Shown piece by piece: positions 12,370-24,942 of a stretch of DNA of 64,000 bases. A model generated the notes under the pieces. The model was not told the DNA's origin and searched no databases. It worked only from the letters and a program-made list of their open reading frames with translations. The stretch comes from Serinus canaria (lineage: Eukaryota; Chordata; Aves; Passeriformes; Fringillidae): assembly GCF_022539315.1 (NCBI RefSeq), contig NC_066315.1, forward strand, positions 93,420,490-93,484,489, in the 5' to 3' direction. The stretch's first letter is position 1, and each line of letters opens with the position of its first letter. Position numbers and translations under genes: made by a program.

Positions 12370-12760
12370 AGTTAGCCCCGAGGTATAATGTTTGATAATA
12401 TAACTACTGCTTCTGTCACTGCGTTTTGTACAAACGCATTATATGTGGCCCAGAATGGTAAAGATTTATGTATGGGTATGGAAAATAAAAATCAGCATTG
12501 ATTAAAAGCCCCAGATAGACCATCCAATCCCGCCCAGAGAACATCAGTTATTTTGCATTTTGACGTGGCGATTGATAACTCATAAATGCAAGCAGGAATG
12601 ACAAATGCGGATGGAAACTGGCTTTGACAAAAACGATAACAGTATCAGTCTCGAGGGGCGATGGAGGTATAAGCAGGAGCTGTTTAAAATATTTAATCAT
12701 TTTATGAAGGCTGCAAGATGTTGTTTGACCCTGAAGGAGTGTGAATGTCACATGGATCAG
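12370..12760. promoter_or_regulatory. Candidate conserved non-coding regulatory element
   Basis: About ten CpGs fall within roughly 300 bp (for example near 12379, 12421, 12435, 12530, 12563, 12568, 12608, 12633, 12653 and 12659) although the surroundings are AT-rich and nearly CpG-free. The block has a 7-bp inverted repeat TGCGTTT...AAACGCA at 12420-12438 and many TGATAA, CATAAAT and ATTTAATCAT-type sites. CpG retention suggests purifying selection or germline hypomethylation. A regulatory role for TSHZ1 is inference. Confidence 0.35.
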
Positions 12761-15700
12761 AAATTGCCAAGTCTTTGAAGTGAAATAAAAAAAATGGTGT
12801 TATTATAGATCCTTCTTGACATCCTATCATTTTTGTATAGGATTAAAAATATGTATACAAAGCTCTAGATAAAGGACTCCGGCAAAAGATGTCTTGGTTG
12901 AAGGGAAAAAAAAAGTAAAGACATACTGTTGTGAATTTTTACTTCAAAATCCCAAAGCGTCTCTTTTATATTCTTCTGGAATGGCATGAATAGAACCAGC
13001 AGCCCCCTAGTAAAAAGACTCCTTTGGTTTTTAACTACAGGGTAAATTACGCTTTACTTTTGTTACCTTGGGTCTGACTTTTGGTCTTCAAAAGAAAATC
13101 TTTTTTTTTTCCCTTGTACTTAACTGAGCAATGGGTATTGTGTGTGAATGTATATAAGTATATCCATATGACCCCTAGCTGTAGCACTACATTAAACATA
13201 TTTATTTTATTATATACACGCACAAAGGGATGCAGTGTGCAAGGTGTGGGAGTTTTTTATAGGAGAGAGAGGAACTGGCAACTCTGCAGTGAATTGATAC
13301 ACTTAATTCTTATCTGCATTTGTGTTTTCAAATTTTCCAGGTCTTCCAGAAGACCTGGAACCTAACCAGTCAAGAAAAAGTACCAAAGCCACAAGTAAAT
13401 TCTGAGTGAATATTCCCATATGAATGAGGATTAGTTTATGTTTCACTGTGGTATATCAGCAGATGAAATATTACACTGTATATTTCCTCTTTATCTGGTG
13501 TATTTCTTCCCTCCCTCCCTCTTCCATACCCTCATCTCTCCCTTAAGGTACTGGGCTTTGCTTTATTTTATTATTTGAATTTTGTTTAGTCAGGGGCATA
13601 TGGATGTTTAGAAGGACATTTATTTCAAGGGGGGGATTTCTGAAAACCATGGTTCTTTTAGGGTCTGATTTTGTCTTGTCCTTGAAATATGCTCCTTCTT
13701 CTCTTTCCAGTTTGGCCTGTTCCATATATTTCTTCAGGGCAATTAATCATTTAGACTCGACATATAATTTGTTTATTCAGTAGTTATATATATGCAACCT
13801 TTCTTTTTTTCCCCTCCCATTAAAGATTTTGCTTTCCTATCACAGACATTTCCATCAAACCTCTGTTTTATGCCTTTATTCACTGCTAGAAGCATGCAAA
13901 GATCTCGCTTGCTTTGTATTAGGTTCCCCTTGCCCTGCCCAAGCCACTAGGAAATTACACATATTCAACTTCACAACAGACCCCTCATGGTACAGAGCGG
14001 TCACAGCTCTTTGTGCACCCTGCCCGAGCTGATCCTTTTATTTGCTTAGGATAGCACAGATGCTTTGTTCCTCGCCGTGGAAGGGATTCTGCCTATTCTC
14101 ATTTACATGTCCCATTGATTTCAGCTAAGTACATACAGTAAGTGGTATTGCAGCAAAGACCATTGGAAATATCTCTGTTATTGCAGCATGCTGCACACTC
14201 TGCAGCAAATCTGCACCACAATAAACCTCTTCCTGCAGCATCCAGAGATCCTCAAACAGCAGCAGGAGAGAAATGCCTGATGGTGTCCTGAGTGATACGT
14301 TACATTTGACTGTCACTTCTGGTCTGCCTGCTGGAGCTGTTCCATCCTGGTTATTTATTAAAGAAATTTCAGGGTCGTTTGGGTTTTTTTTTTTTTCCTT
14401 CCCATTCTTATGAATTCCAGACCTTTTCTTCCTCCATTCACAAACGAGCTCCCCTCTGAAGTCTGAATGACAAGCTGAACTTTGTGATCTTAGCAGAGAT
14501 CCCTACAACACACAGTTTTTTGAATACTTCCTCAGGAATATTTCATGCTGATGGACAATGCCAGAAAGGACATATGCTTTTGTTGCCATTTTACTCGTGC
14601 ACCTTGCCTCAGTATGTCCCAGTCACGTCCAGGACTGTTGATTTTAATTTGCATGTCTCCTGGAAACAACAGGAGAACATTCCTTTCAGAAGGGAACTGA
14701 ATTTGTCCCACAACATTTGTCTCTATTTTAAGCTAATAAAATTCCTCCCTGCCTTTTTATTCCCTTTTTTCCCTGTCACTGCAAGAGGGTCTGTCTCTCT
14801 AATGACACAGGTGGATGTGGTACTTGCCAAGGGGAGCAAAGTATTAGGAGCAGAAAAATAGCTACTGACATTTCACCACGTGAGTGGCTTTGGGATGGCA
14901 CAGGGAACACTCTCTCTGGCAGCAAAATCCCCAGGCCAGGTCCTTGCTGCAGACAGGGTATTTTCTTTTTGGGCCAGTACACAGCAGGGCTGTGACTGAC
15001 ACCTCAATGTCACCTCCAGCTTTGAGCCCATTTGCAGTTGAAGGTGCCAGCAGTGGTGGGTCAGCTTCCCTCTCAGAGGAGAGAGCAAAGCCCAGCTTGT
15101 CCAGCCAGCAAATTTAGATAAATTCAGCTCACCTAAATTATTTGTAGCTTCAATGCCTATTTAGATGTGTGTATTTTTAAAATATGCAACTGAAGGCCAA
15201 CAAAGGAGAGATATTTTGCACAGCCATAGTCTCCAACTTAGGCATCTAACTGCTTTTAGTTGGAACCACAAGTCATTCAACCATCAAAATAAATGCTGGC
15301 CAGAGAGCAGCAGCCAATTTTATAAGCTGGATCCATTAAATGGACCTTGCATGCATTTAGCCAGCTCTTCACCCACCTGAAATGAGAAGTTTTTGTTCCT
15401 ACTGTAGGAAAGCTAATTCTGCCACTGACCTTTCTACAGTCATCCCACCTTGCTACTTGCCTTCTCCCAGAGGCTGTCATTCCACATTTTCACACCAGAA
15501 TGGGATAGCACTTTGGCTTGCCAGTTTTATTTGCCTGAAAATGCAAATATAGGTAAACCATGATGCTCATGAACTTATGATGAATTTGTGGATCAATGTG
15601 TGTTCCTCAGGAATTTTTCTTTTTTTTTAAATGTAAATAAAGGGGCAATTTGTTAAAATTTTACCTTGGAAAAACAGAGAATGATTAAAGATAGTAAATT

Positions 15701-18329
15701 ATTTTTTTTTAGGACAGTGCAAGATTTTCATATCAACAGAGAGCTAAAAACCAAAAGAATTTAGAGTAGACCAAACTGATCTGCTTTTGTCACTTTTCCA
15801 TAACCTGTTAGCAACCTGTAGTGGTCATTTTCTTCACAGTTCTCCCCAAACCTCCAACTTCTTTTCCCCCTGGGGATTTATTTCATGCAACTTTTTAAAC
15901 CTGCTTGTTTGCTCCTTCACCTATTCCTCCCTCAACTCCTCCCATAGGATGCTTAGTCTGGAAACCTCTTCAGTACCAATCCAACCCACAGAAAACAAAC
16001 ACATTTGTGAAGACTGGAGGAATGCCTAGGTAGCTTGGTGCAGTGGTTGTGTCTTACTTTTTATTATTAAAAAAATAGCATCTTGTGCCAGATAATCTGC
16101 CACCTTCTGTGTTATGTGCAGATCTGCTGAGGCTGCATCATATAAACCAAACAGAGTTTGGTCAGCATATTAAATTCATCCTTGTTTCTTTGACTATCAT
16201 TTGTTTATCAGAAAAAGACTGGTCTAGACCTTAATCAAAATGAGGAAAATTAAATTCCTGCTAATTAGGGAGTTCTCAGCACTTGCTAGATCTTTTCAAA
16301 GATGAAGAGGTTAATCATTTGCAGCCAGACAGTAAGAAATGAACCACTTGTCTCTTCCTTCATCCTCTATGCAGTTCCTCCATTTCAACATCCTTGTTAC
16401 TAAATCTGAGACAATGTGTAATTATACAGAAGGAAATCTCTCTGGGGTATAGCTGAAGTTGTTTAAATTGTGCTGATTTACAAAGATGAAGGATTTTTTT
16501 TTTTTTTCTCCAACTAGAAAAAAAAATTACCTTTTTTTCATAATGGCAAACAACCTCCTGCAAAGTCAACTCCTTTTCTGAAAGTCATTGCTAGTTTTAT
16601 AATTTCTGAGTCATTAGATAACAGATAGAACTCCACACTTAGTGGTTTCAAATGTTTATGGTCCGCAATTCATTCTTAATGAGCTCTCTCCATGTCTTTA
16701 TTCTTCTTCACACCCTCCTGCTGGGAAATGTCTTACTCTGCCTTGGCTTTTGTTAATGATTCCACAATCATTTCAGAGCCATTTCTTCTGCCTTATGTAA
16801 TTCTGACACTGCATAAGAGCCTGGCTCTGCAGCCTCACAGTTGGAAATGTAACCTTTAATGTATTAATTTCTCTTGCTCAAAACAATTTAACCTCTGTCT
16901 TGGTTTTGTGATTGCTAAGTGTTCCAATTAAATGCCTCTTTCATTTTTTGTCCTGGAGGGCTTGATCTTACCAGTATTATGTTTAACATACCCTACCTAG
17001 CAAATGATGAGCACTCCAGGGTCCCCTCAAGTGTTCTTTATCAATCTGTTATCTATCTCAGGAGTGTCTGTCACATTTTCAAAACAACAACAACAGAAGA
17101 GATTAATTAAACTACTTTTAAACACTAAATAACAAAAACCACTACAAGTGGAAACAAATAATTACATAGCAGGAGAAGGAGTAATCCAGGAGGAATAAAT
17201 GCACTCCCCCCCAGCCCCCTGATCAATAGTAACCCCTGAATGCTATTTAAATGCTGAATCTTCCACATCAGGATGCAGCCGGGATCAGGAGTTGCAAGAA
17301 TGTGAAAATTAATCACAGCAACAAAAAGTCTCACTGTGCTTGTCTTTTTTTATTTCACCACCTGGCACTTAACAAAAAACATGCCCAGCAAGTTCTGAGA
17401 GGTTTTGAACCTGCATCCAGCAGGAAGACATCTTTTTGAACAGAAAGAGGGAGTAGGAGCAGGGAAAAGGTGGAAGGATTGGAAAAATATCCTCAGATAG
17501 GTCATTCCCCCTAGCACTGTTGTTAGTAAATGGTATCATAACAACCTGGCTGTCAGCTGCTTCAGTGGGGAAATTCCATGTTTTCCCTTTCCTCCTAATT
17601 TCTCTTTGCCCTAAGTCAAACTTATTTTGGCCATCAGCTTTATGACATCAGCTATTAAGACTTCTGTGTAAAGCAACTGAAAGAGCAATAGAACGAGACT
17701 TCAGCTGAGCCCATGCCTCTTTATTCCCAACTATTATCCAAGCACAGCCTACCTTCAGCTGGACTCAAAATGCTGTTCAAGTGACCCAAGAGCACAGGTG
17801 ACAGGAGCAGCAGGCTGGCTGTGTCACAGGTGATGGGGGCCATGCTCAGGCTGCCCACTGCTGGTGGGTAACTGGTGCCATCATAGCTGCTGTGCCCAAA
17901 TTCAGGGCAGCAGCAGCAAGTACCTGAGGTGACCTGCCCCTCCCCAGGCCCCTCCGTGGGCAGGCACATGAAGGAACAGCAGGACTTCAGCCAGGATTCT
18001 GAGGCAGAGGGAGAATGGCTCATGGTCCCCAGTGCTGTTTGCTGATGCTTGCAGCTGTAATTCCAAGTATTGGTGTGCATGCTTCACAGGCATTACCAGA
18101 AAGCAGGAAAGGATACAAATCCTAAGGAATTATTTCAAGGCTAATGCCACTCACTCAGTCATGATTCCTCTTCCAGCCATCCATCCCCAGGGGCAGCTCA
18201 ACAGCAGCCCAGGGAGAGCCACACCACAAGTGCAGCCTGTCCTCCTTGCTCTTCCATGAGCACTTTCTGGGCTCTAGACAATGGACAAACAGCTTTGGCA
18301 TGTTTCTTGACATTGGAGCTGAAAGTGTC

Positions 18330-18344
18330 CCTCTCTCTCTCTCT
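18330..18344. repeat. (CT)n microsatellite
   Basis: Seven CT dinucleotides in a row, a simple repeat. Confidence 0.7.
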
Positions 18345-20215
18345 GTACCCGCCCTCCCTCACCAGCAGCTGGTCTGGGCTGAGGCTGGTTGTTGGTTTCT
18401 AATCCCACCTCTCACTTGCAAACTTAAAAAGCTTTCACTGCACTTTTCACAGGTTGCAGGGTAGGGTTTTGGTCTGAGAGCTTCACAGGCCTTCAGGAGG
18501 AACATGGGAATGTCAGACAAGGCCGTGCACTTTACTGAACATGCACACACCTCTTCATCCCTGCCTCCCTCCTGCAATCTTCTAGCTGTGCTCACAGTGC
18601 TGTCTTCCCTGCTAGGGAAACCGATAGTTTTTCCTTTAGCTTTTGTTTTCAGCTTTCTGCTCTTTTAGTGGACTTGTCAAGCACAAGCTTCTGACTGAAG
18701 GATCAAATCTCATTCTGCACAACACTGCAGCTTCCAAAATCTTTAAAGGAGTGCCTCAAGTATTTACCACTGTCATGAGGTTGAGCACCATTTGTCCTGA
18801 ATTCCCTTAGATTTTGAGGTGCTTCCACCAAGATGATACTGCAATAAGTTTTTCCACAATGCTTCTAAATTTCTTGGAGTGCTTGTCAGGAGAGTGTCTG
18901 ACTGCCCATGGCTCTATCATTGTGTGGCAGCTGTGCTCTCAGACACAAACACACTAAGGGCATCATTTAGTATGTCATCCTGGACAAAAGCAGCTTGTGC
19001 AGTTAGAGATTTCCTAAGTATCCACATGATAACTGGAGGATATGACAAGGGACCTGTGGGAGACCCAGCCAACAGCAAACCTGGCAGCTGAGGGACCAGA
19101 AGGATGCCCAGGGTGTCTCAGATGGTCCTAGATACCTTGGTTTGGGCAAATGAGCCGTGCCTAAAGTATCTGAAACTCCTTAAATGAATGATGAAACTTT
19201 CCATGTGCAGGGCAGCCATTCTCTGTAGTGCCACAGTCTGGCAGGGACAAAGGAAGGCACCACTGTGTGCTGGCAGCATGGCATTGCTCCCTAGCAGTCA
19301 ATACTTACAAGAGATTGCAGATGGGTGTGCAAATCTTCCTCATCCCCAGACTAATCCAGAGTCAAAGGAAGCAGGTCAATGTTTGCAATGCTCAGCTCTC
19401 CTCTATTGCTTTATGTCCACATTTCCACACAGTGAGGAGACCTTTTCAGCAGTAATGAGATCTCAGCATCCTTTTCAATTACATTGTGGCCATGGAAAGC
19501 TCTTGAATAAATGCATTTTTATTTTCAGACTTGCAATTTTTACCTGTATTTATCACAACAGCTCCTGCAATCACAGCCATGAGGTTTGGTTTTAGCAATT
19601 ATCTGCTACAACAGCATCTCACTTACTTGCTTCTTGCTTAAAAAGCAAAACCCTGTCTGCTCACAGACCATAGCACTTCAGGAAGAGATTGGTAATTTGT
19701 AGACTGACATTTTACATTCATGGATGATACACATTGCCAAGTTCAACCTATGGTGTGCAATCTTTGGTGAGACTGAAATTACAAATGTTGCCCCCCTTTA
19801 AAAAGAACACGTGGTTCACTGACAAAAGCAAATTTAAGTGTGTATTGGAAATCTGTGAAGAATTGTGATGTCTAGGGACACTTTTGAGATGGGATTCTTC
19901 AGATAACATGCCCTCCACTGCTTCACTGTGGAGCTTCTTGCTAAGTCCTGTATTCCTACATGCTTTGGCACAGCAAGACCCTGCTCCTAACTGGAATCTC
20001 TGAGGAGAAGAGAAAAAAATAAAAATAAAATTAAAAAAAAAATCCCACAACTGATTCTGGTAAAAGTCACTCATTAAGAGCTACACTGAAACAACTATTT
20101 GCCAATGGTTTGGAAATCAATGCTTATTTAAAATTAATTTTAAATCTTCATTACTATCATTTGAACCATTACCTTTTTCCTGTGCCTGTAACGCTGTATA
20201 CTATGAGAAGTAAAT

Positions 20216-20271
20216 TAAGTGAGCACTTGAGGCATCCTCTAACTTTGAATAGGTTTTATGATTCTGTGAGA
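20216..20271 (+). mobile_element. Possible ancient CR1 LINE 3' tail fragment
   Basis: The order CACTTGAGGCATCCTCTAAC, then a short spacer, then TTTTATGATTCTGTGA resembles the CR1 3' end (...GAGGTCCCTTCCAACC ... ATTCTATGATTCT). It is short and heavily diverged, so chance similarity is possible. Confidence 0.35.
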
Positions 20272-21817
20272 ATATACCAGCTATATTTCATTTCTCTTGA
20301 GGATTCTACTCTTGGGAAAATGGTTAAAAATTTTCCAACATAATTGGGCTTTCACTGGAAAATTAGGAGTTCATTTAAATAATTTATTTCACATAAAGTG
20401 TCTTTTTATGTAGAAAATTTCAACTTTGCATTGCAAAGGCAAGAACTTCAAACCCAAGAACTTCAATTTACAACACAAACTAAAATAATTTAGTTTAACA
20501 ATAGAACATCTTTGAAAAAAGCCTGTCCATTTTCAATTTTAAATGAAAGAAAAACAAATTTTATATGGGCAAAAAGCTATTTTCTAATAGTTCTAGAGCT
20601 GACCTCTCCACTGAAGTTAATGGACCAGATCCTAAGGTATTTATTCAGTATTCTCTTGGGAATTTCTACAGTTTTACACATGCAAATGCCAAATATCCAA
20701 AAAGTGAGTGTATGAACCTCTGAAGATTACTTTCTGGAAACAGTAGTTGCTCAGCATTTATCAGTCTGTGTAACAAACTTCTTCACCCATGGCTGACTAT
20801 CATCAGATGATGAATGCTCATGCAGTTTTTCTCAAGCTGTGGGATGGAATAATACTGCAAGGCACATTTTTTTTTTTTTTTTGTGAAATAGTCTTCTCCC
20901 AGAACTATGCTAAAGCTGAGCCACTCGTTCTATATACAAGAGAACTGAGCAGGCGATATTTCTGCTTCTGCTGATCCAGCAAGAAAGGCAAGCAAAATGG
21001 CTCTCCTGGGTTAGAATCTGTCCAAAAGCAGCAGGGAATGTAAGGATAGGTCTCCTGTGCCTTGAGAAAGGAAGTTTCTGCTGGAGCTTGTACGCTGCAG
21101 CCAAAGTTAATTAGGAGTCCAAAATCAACTTAGAAAATTAATTGCAAGATTTTTTAAAGCTTAGCTCTGCAGAAAAAAAATCTCTGGTATATCTGTAAGA
21201 TTCTATACAAACAAATATAGAAAAATGCAAGACAAGACATCATAACGCCAATAAAATTGTCACTGCCCAGCAGTTACCAAGATCATCTTAGGTACCTTTC
21301 ACAATGGATCAACATGCTCAGGTAGCACCAACAACAGGGAGCTGCAGCACAGAAACCCTTGGATGTGCATGCAAAGGCAACGCAAAAGAAAATTCTGTGG
21401 AAATTCAGGCACTTTTCTCTGCAAGTTGTATGTTCTTAGACTGTCTTTTCAAATGCTCACGCAAAAAATGAAAACAACTGCCCAGCTGCCTAAGAGCCTC
21501 AGCAGAAGGGTGCTCTGTACAAGAGATGAGAACTTTGTGATTGTCACCCATGGATTAATTACTTTCAAGAAGCATCATAAAGCCAGTCACTGTCCTCATG
21601 CAGTAATAGGCTGTGTGAGTGGAACCATGGACCCCAGTCATTTGACACTCTGCTGTTCACTCCAGACTACAGCCAGAGCCTCCAGCAAGGGATGGTGGGT
21701 GCCAGCTGGGAGGCATGTGGGCTTGGAGCACCCCCAAGCACATCACCATACCCAGTTCTTCCTAATTTCCCTCCAAGGACACCTATGCAAAACAGTAACA
21801 AAATCAGTTGCCCTAAC

Positions 21818-21855
21818 AGAAAAAAGGAAAAAAAAGAAAAAAAAGAAGAAAAAGT
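21818..21855. repeat. A/G-rich low-complexity tract
   Basis: A run of A-blocks separated by single or double G bases. It yields Lys-rich chance frames and has no other feature. Confidence 0.75.
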
Positions 21856-24748
21856 CCCCCCAAAAGCCCAAATGTCATAGCCTGACTGCTTCACTCAAAA
21901 AAAGGAAAATCAAACTCTATGGGTCTCATCTGTAGCTCCTTCTCAACCAGGTGACCCTACCACCTTTCTCACTGTGTGACCATGTGATGGGGTTTGTCTG
22001 GTACAGTGCTGTGTTGAAGGCTTTGTGCTCTTCTGGGCAATATTTGTGCAATAATAATGATGTTTTCTTGCAGGAAGCTTATTGTACAACACATACCATT
22101 GGGTTCAACATTTCCCCTCCTCCCAGCATTCAACAGGGAGTATTTAAGATAATATCAGGAAGTTGCTAAAGAAAGTTTGAAATAAGTAGATGTTGTAATC
22201 TGGCAACCAATTTCAGTACTTTTGTGCAGTGATAGATTTAATAATTTATAAATCAGTGGCATGAACAAAGCAAGAACCAAAACAGAACTACCCATTTCAA
22301 AAGTGTAAAGACAGTTAACCTTTAAACAGATGGATAATACCAGACAGCACTGTAAAATTAATAGAGCCTAAACTGTAGGTCTCAAAGCTGCAGAATACAT
22401 CTTGGGAGACCATGTTTTTGAGATCATCATAAATCAATTTTTTTCTTATCAGTCCCTTATGCATAAATCGACTACAAGGCCTGCTAGGTTATGAATATGT
22501 ATGTCATGACATGACAACTGATCCAATGCTCCAGTATCAAAAGTCCTGTGATCTTATTGCTTATACTGAACCATCAGCTTCTTCCCATCCTGCAGAAACA
22601 GTCACAACAACAATATGAAGGCTGGAGTGGGAAAAGGTAGGAAGAAGGGATTTTCTGCAGGGGAAATTTTAGTGAATGAAAGCATGGAATCTCTTAAGGA
22701 ATCCCATTTCCATCTTTGCATTATTTGCAATTTTTTTCCTCATTAAATCATGTCTTTTCAGAGAGATTTTGCTTTCCCCAGCTAAAATCTTCATCTTTGG
22801 CAAGGAACAGAAAGCAAACTGAGAACTACCAGGAACCTGAAGGCTTTTTCTCTTTTTATGAACATACATGCCCTGTCCATACAAAAGAACAAACCTGACC
22901 ACACTTCAGGATGGTGTAAACACACACCCTACAAAAATACACTTGTGAGGAACAAAAAATTACTAGAAAACACATTGTTTTGCACTGCCTTAAAAAGCAT
23001 TATTGAAAACATATTTCATAAAAGAATACATCTATAAGTGCAGGATGCAATCAAAAACCAGGTGAGAATGAGGGCTGGGATGGAAGTGAAGCTCCAAGAG
23101 TGATGTTACATGGCTGCCAGGCTCAGATATGGCAGTCCCTGGGAGACACTTTCATTAGCAATAGGGAAGATGCTGGCTGTGGAATAAACATGAAACTTGA
23201 TCTGATGATCTCTAGCCTTGATACCACATAGACTGCTGCTAATTATGAAGCTGCCTGACAAGCAAATAGTGCTCCATATTTATAACAACAGACAAAATCA
23301 GCCAATTTGTCATTTTAATGCCTGAGATAACTTTGAATCTTCCATAAAAGTGGCAAGGAAATTAGGACCAGAGTTTACAGTTAAAGAAATACAGGAGAAA
23401 ATATTTTTCTCGATTCCCTAAAGTCTTTGTATTTTTCCCTCATCCCACAATACTTCTTCACTCTGGCCTCTGCAGAAATTTCTTATTCCTCTTTCAGTCT
23501 CAGAGATATGGAGGTTCTCACCCACAGTAACAGCAAGGCAGGGCAACACAGTGAAAACAGCCTGCTGTAAAACAGTGTAAAGAAACAGTGAACTGGTATC
23601 ATCTGGAAGTGTGTCCTCACTTTCATTTGCTCCCATCCTGGGCAGGCAGTGACTTTGTGTGAATAAAGGCACATGAAAGGACCAGGAGATGTGTCCTCAC
23701 TTGGATATTAAACAAATGAGTATCAGCCAGCAACAAATGGGGGGTTTGAGTCCTCCTTGCTTCCACAGAAACACAGGCAGCATGCATAGGAGCAGTGCAA
23801 TACCAGAGGTGACTTGCTCACTTTACACACAAAAAACTTATTTGAACAGACACATGCTGAATAGAATACACAACATAAAGCTTCTAAGCTATATGTGACC
23901 CACTTTTGCAGATATCTACTGCCTCTGAGTACTCAATATCACATTAACATAAATGCCATTAAGTTTTGGCCCTGTATCATCTTTATTTTTTATAGATACA
24001 TAATTATTGAGAAGAGGCTGTTAACTTTTTATAGACTTTAAATATAGTCTATCAGTTCTCTCCATCTCACTTTGTTTAAGGATTCACCTAGCAGAACAAT
24101 TGTGTTGCTGCCACATTGCTCTACTTTACAAAAAAATATGCTTCTGCTTCATGGAGTGAGGAGAGATCCACTGTACCCTCTCAGGTGCACAGGCACCAGG
24201 TACACCCAGCAATTGATACTGACTCCTCACAGACATGAGCACAGCCAACCCTTTAATTTGAGAAAGCTTGGCACCTGCTTTTAATCTGTGTTATAACCTC
24301 AGTAGTTCTGCAACATCATAAAAAGAATAAAGAGCAATGTCCCATGTCTAGAAACAGAAATTATTGCTATTGGAATTTATGCATTCAATGTAATGAATTC
24401 CTATTTTTTAGATTTTGGTTTTTTTTTTTAACCAGGAACAGTCACTCAGTTCAAGCAGAAGATATTTTAAAAACTTTTCTTCCAGTTTTGAAAAAAATTG
24501 AATTTGTAGCTTCATATGATGATGGGATGGAGCAGAACTTTGCAGAGTGTTTAAGAACATTTTAATTCAATCATTTCATCTTGAGTGCCCAGAGGAGACA
24601 CTCGGCATAATATTTCACATGTCCAAAAGACGAAACAAGGTCTCAACTACCAGTTATTTGATTTTCTTTTTCACACAAAATAGGGAAGAATTACGTTAGT
24701 AGACATTGTGCACAGACAATGCACAATCTCTTACCTGAGATTTCCCTC

Positions 24749-24942
24749 TTGATATGGCCAGAAAATCCTTCTTGGTGGAAAATGAACATTTTGGATGCTT
24801 AAAAAATAACTAAGTATTTTAGATGCTACACCAAAAAAAAAGTATTGATATGGCCAGAAAATCCTTCTTGGGGAAAAATGAACATTTTGGATGCTTAAAA
24901 AATAGCTAAATATTTTAGATGCTACACCAAGAACAAAGTATT
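24749..24942. repeat. Tandem duplication, two copies of ~96 bp
   Basis: The segment beginning TTGATATGGCCAGAAAATCC at 24749 is repeated at 24845. The copies differ at only a few positions (for example TTGGTGGAAAAT against TTGGGGAAAAAT, AACTAAGTATT against AGCTAAATATT, and the A-run near 24832). This is a recent local duplication with no coding content. Confidence 0.9.

Larger units (their letters stand above)
10773..24748. other. Intergenic sequence, no gene recognised
   Basis: This is AT-rich DNA with no convincing coding region. Contents: a CpG-retaining candidate regulatory block at 12370-12760; a CT microsatellite at 18330-18344; T-runs near 14382 and 16494 and T16 at 20867-20882; a possible old CR1 tail at 20216-20271; and an A/G-rich low-complexity run at 21818-21855. 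A CCCT-rich stretch lies near 13505-13525. No RNA gene was recognised. Confidence 0.7.
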
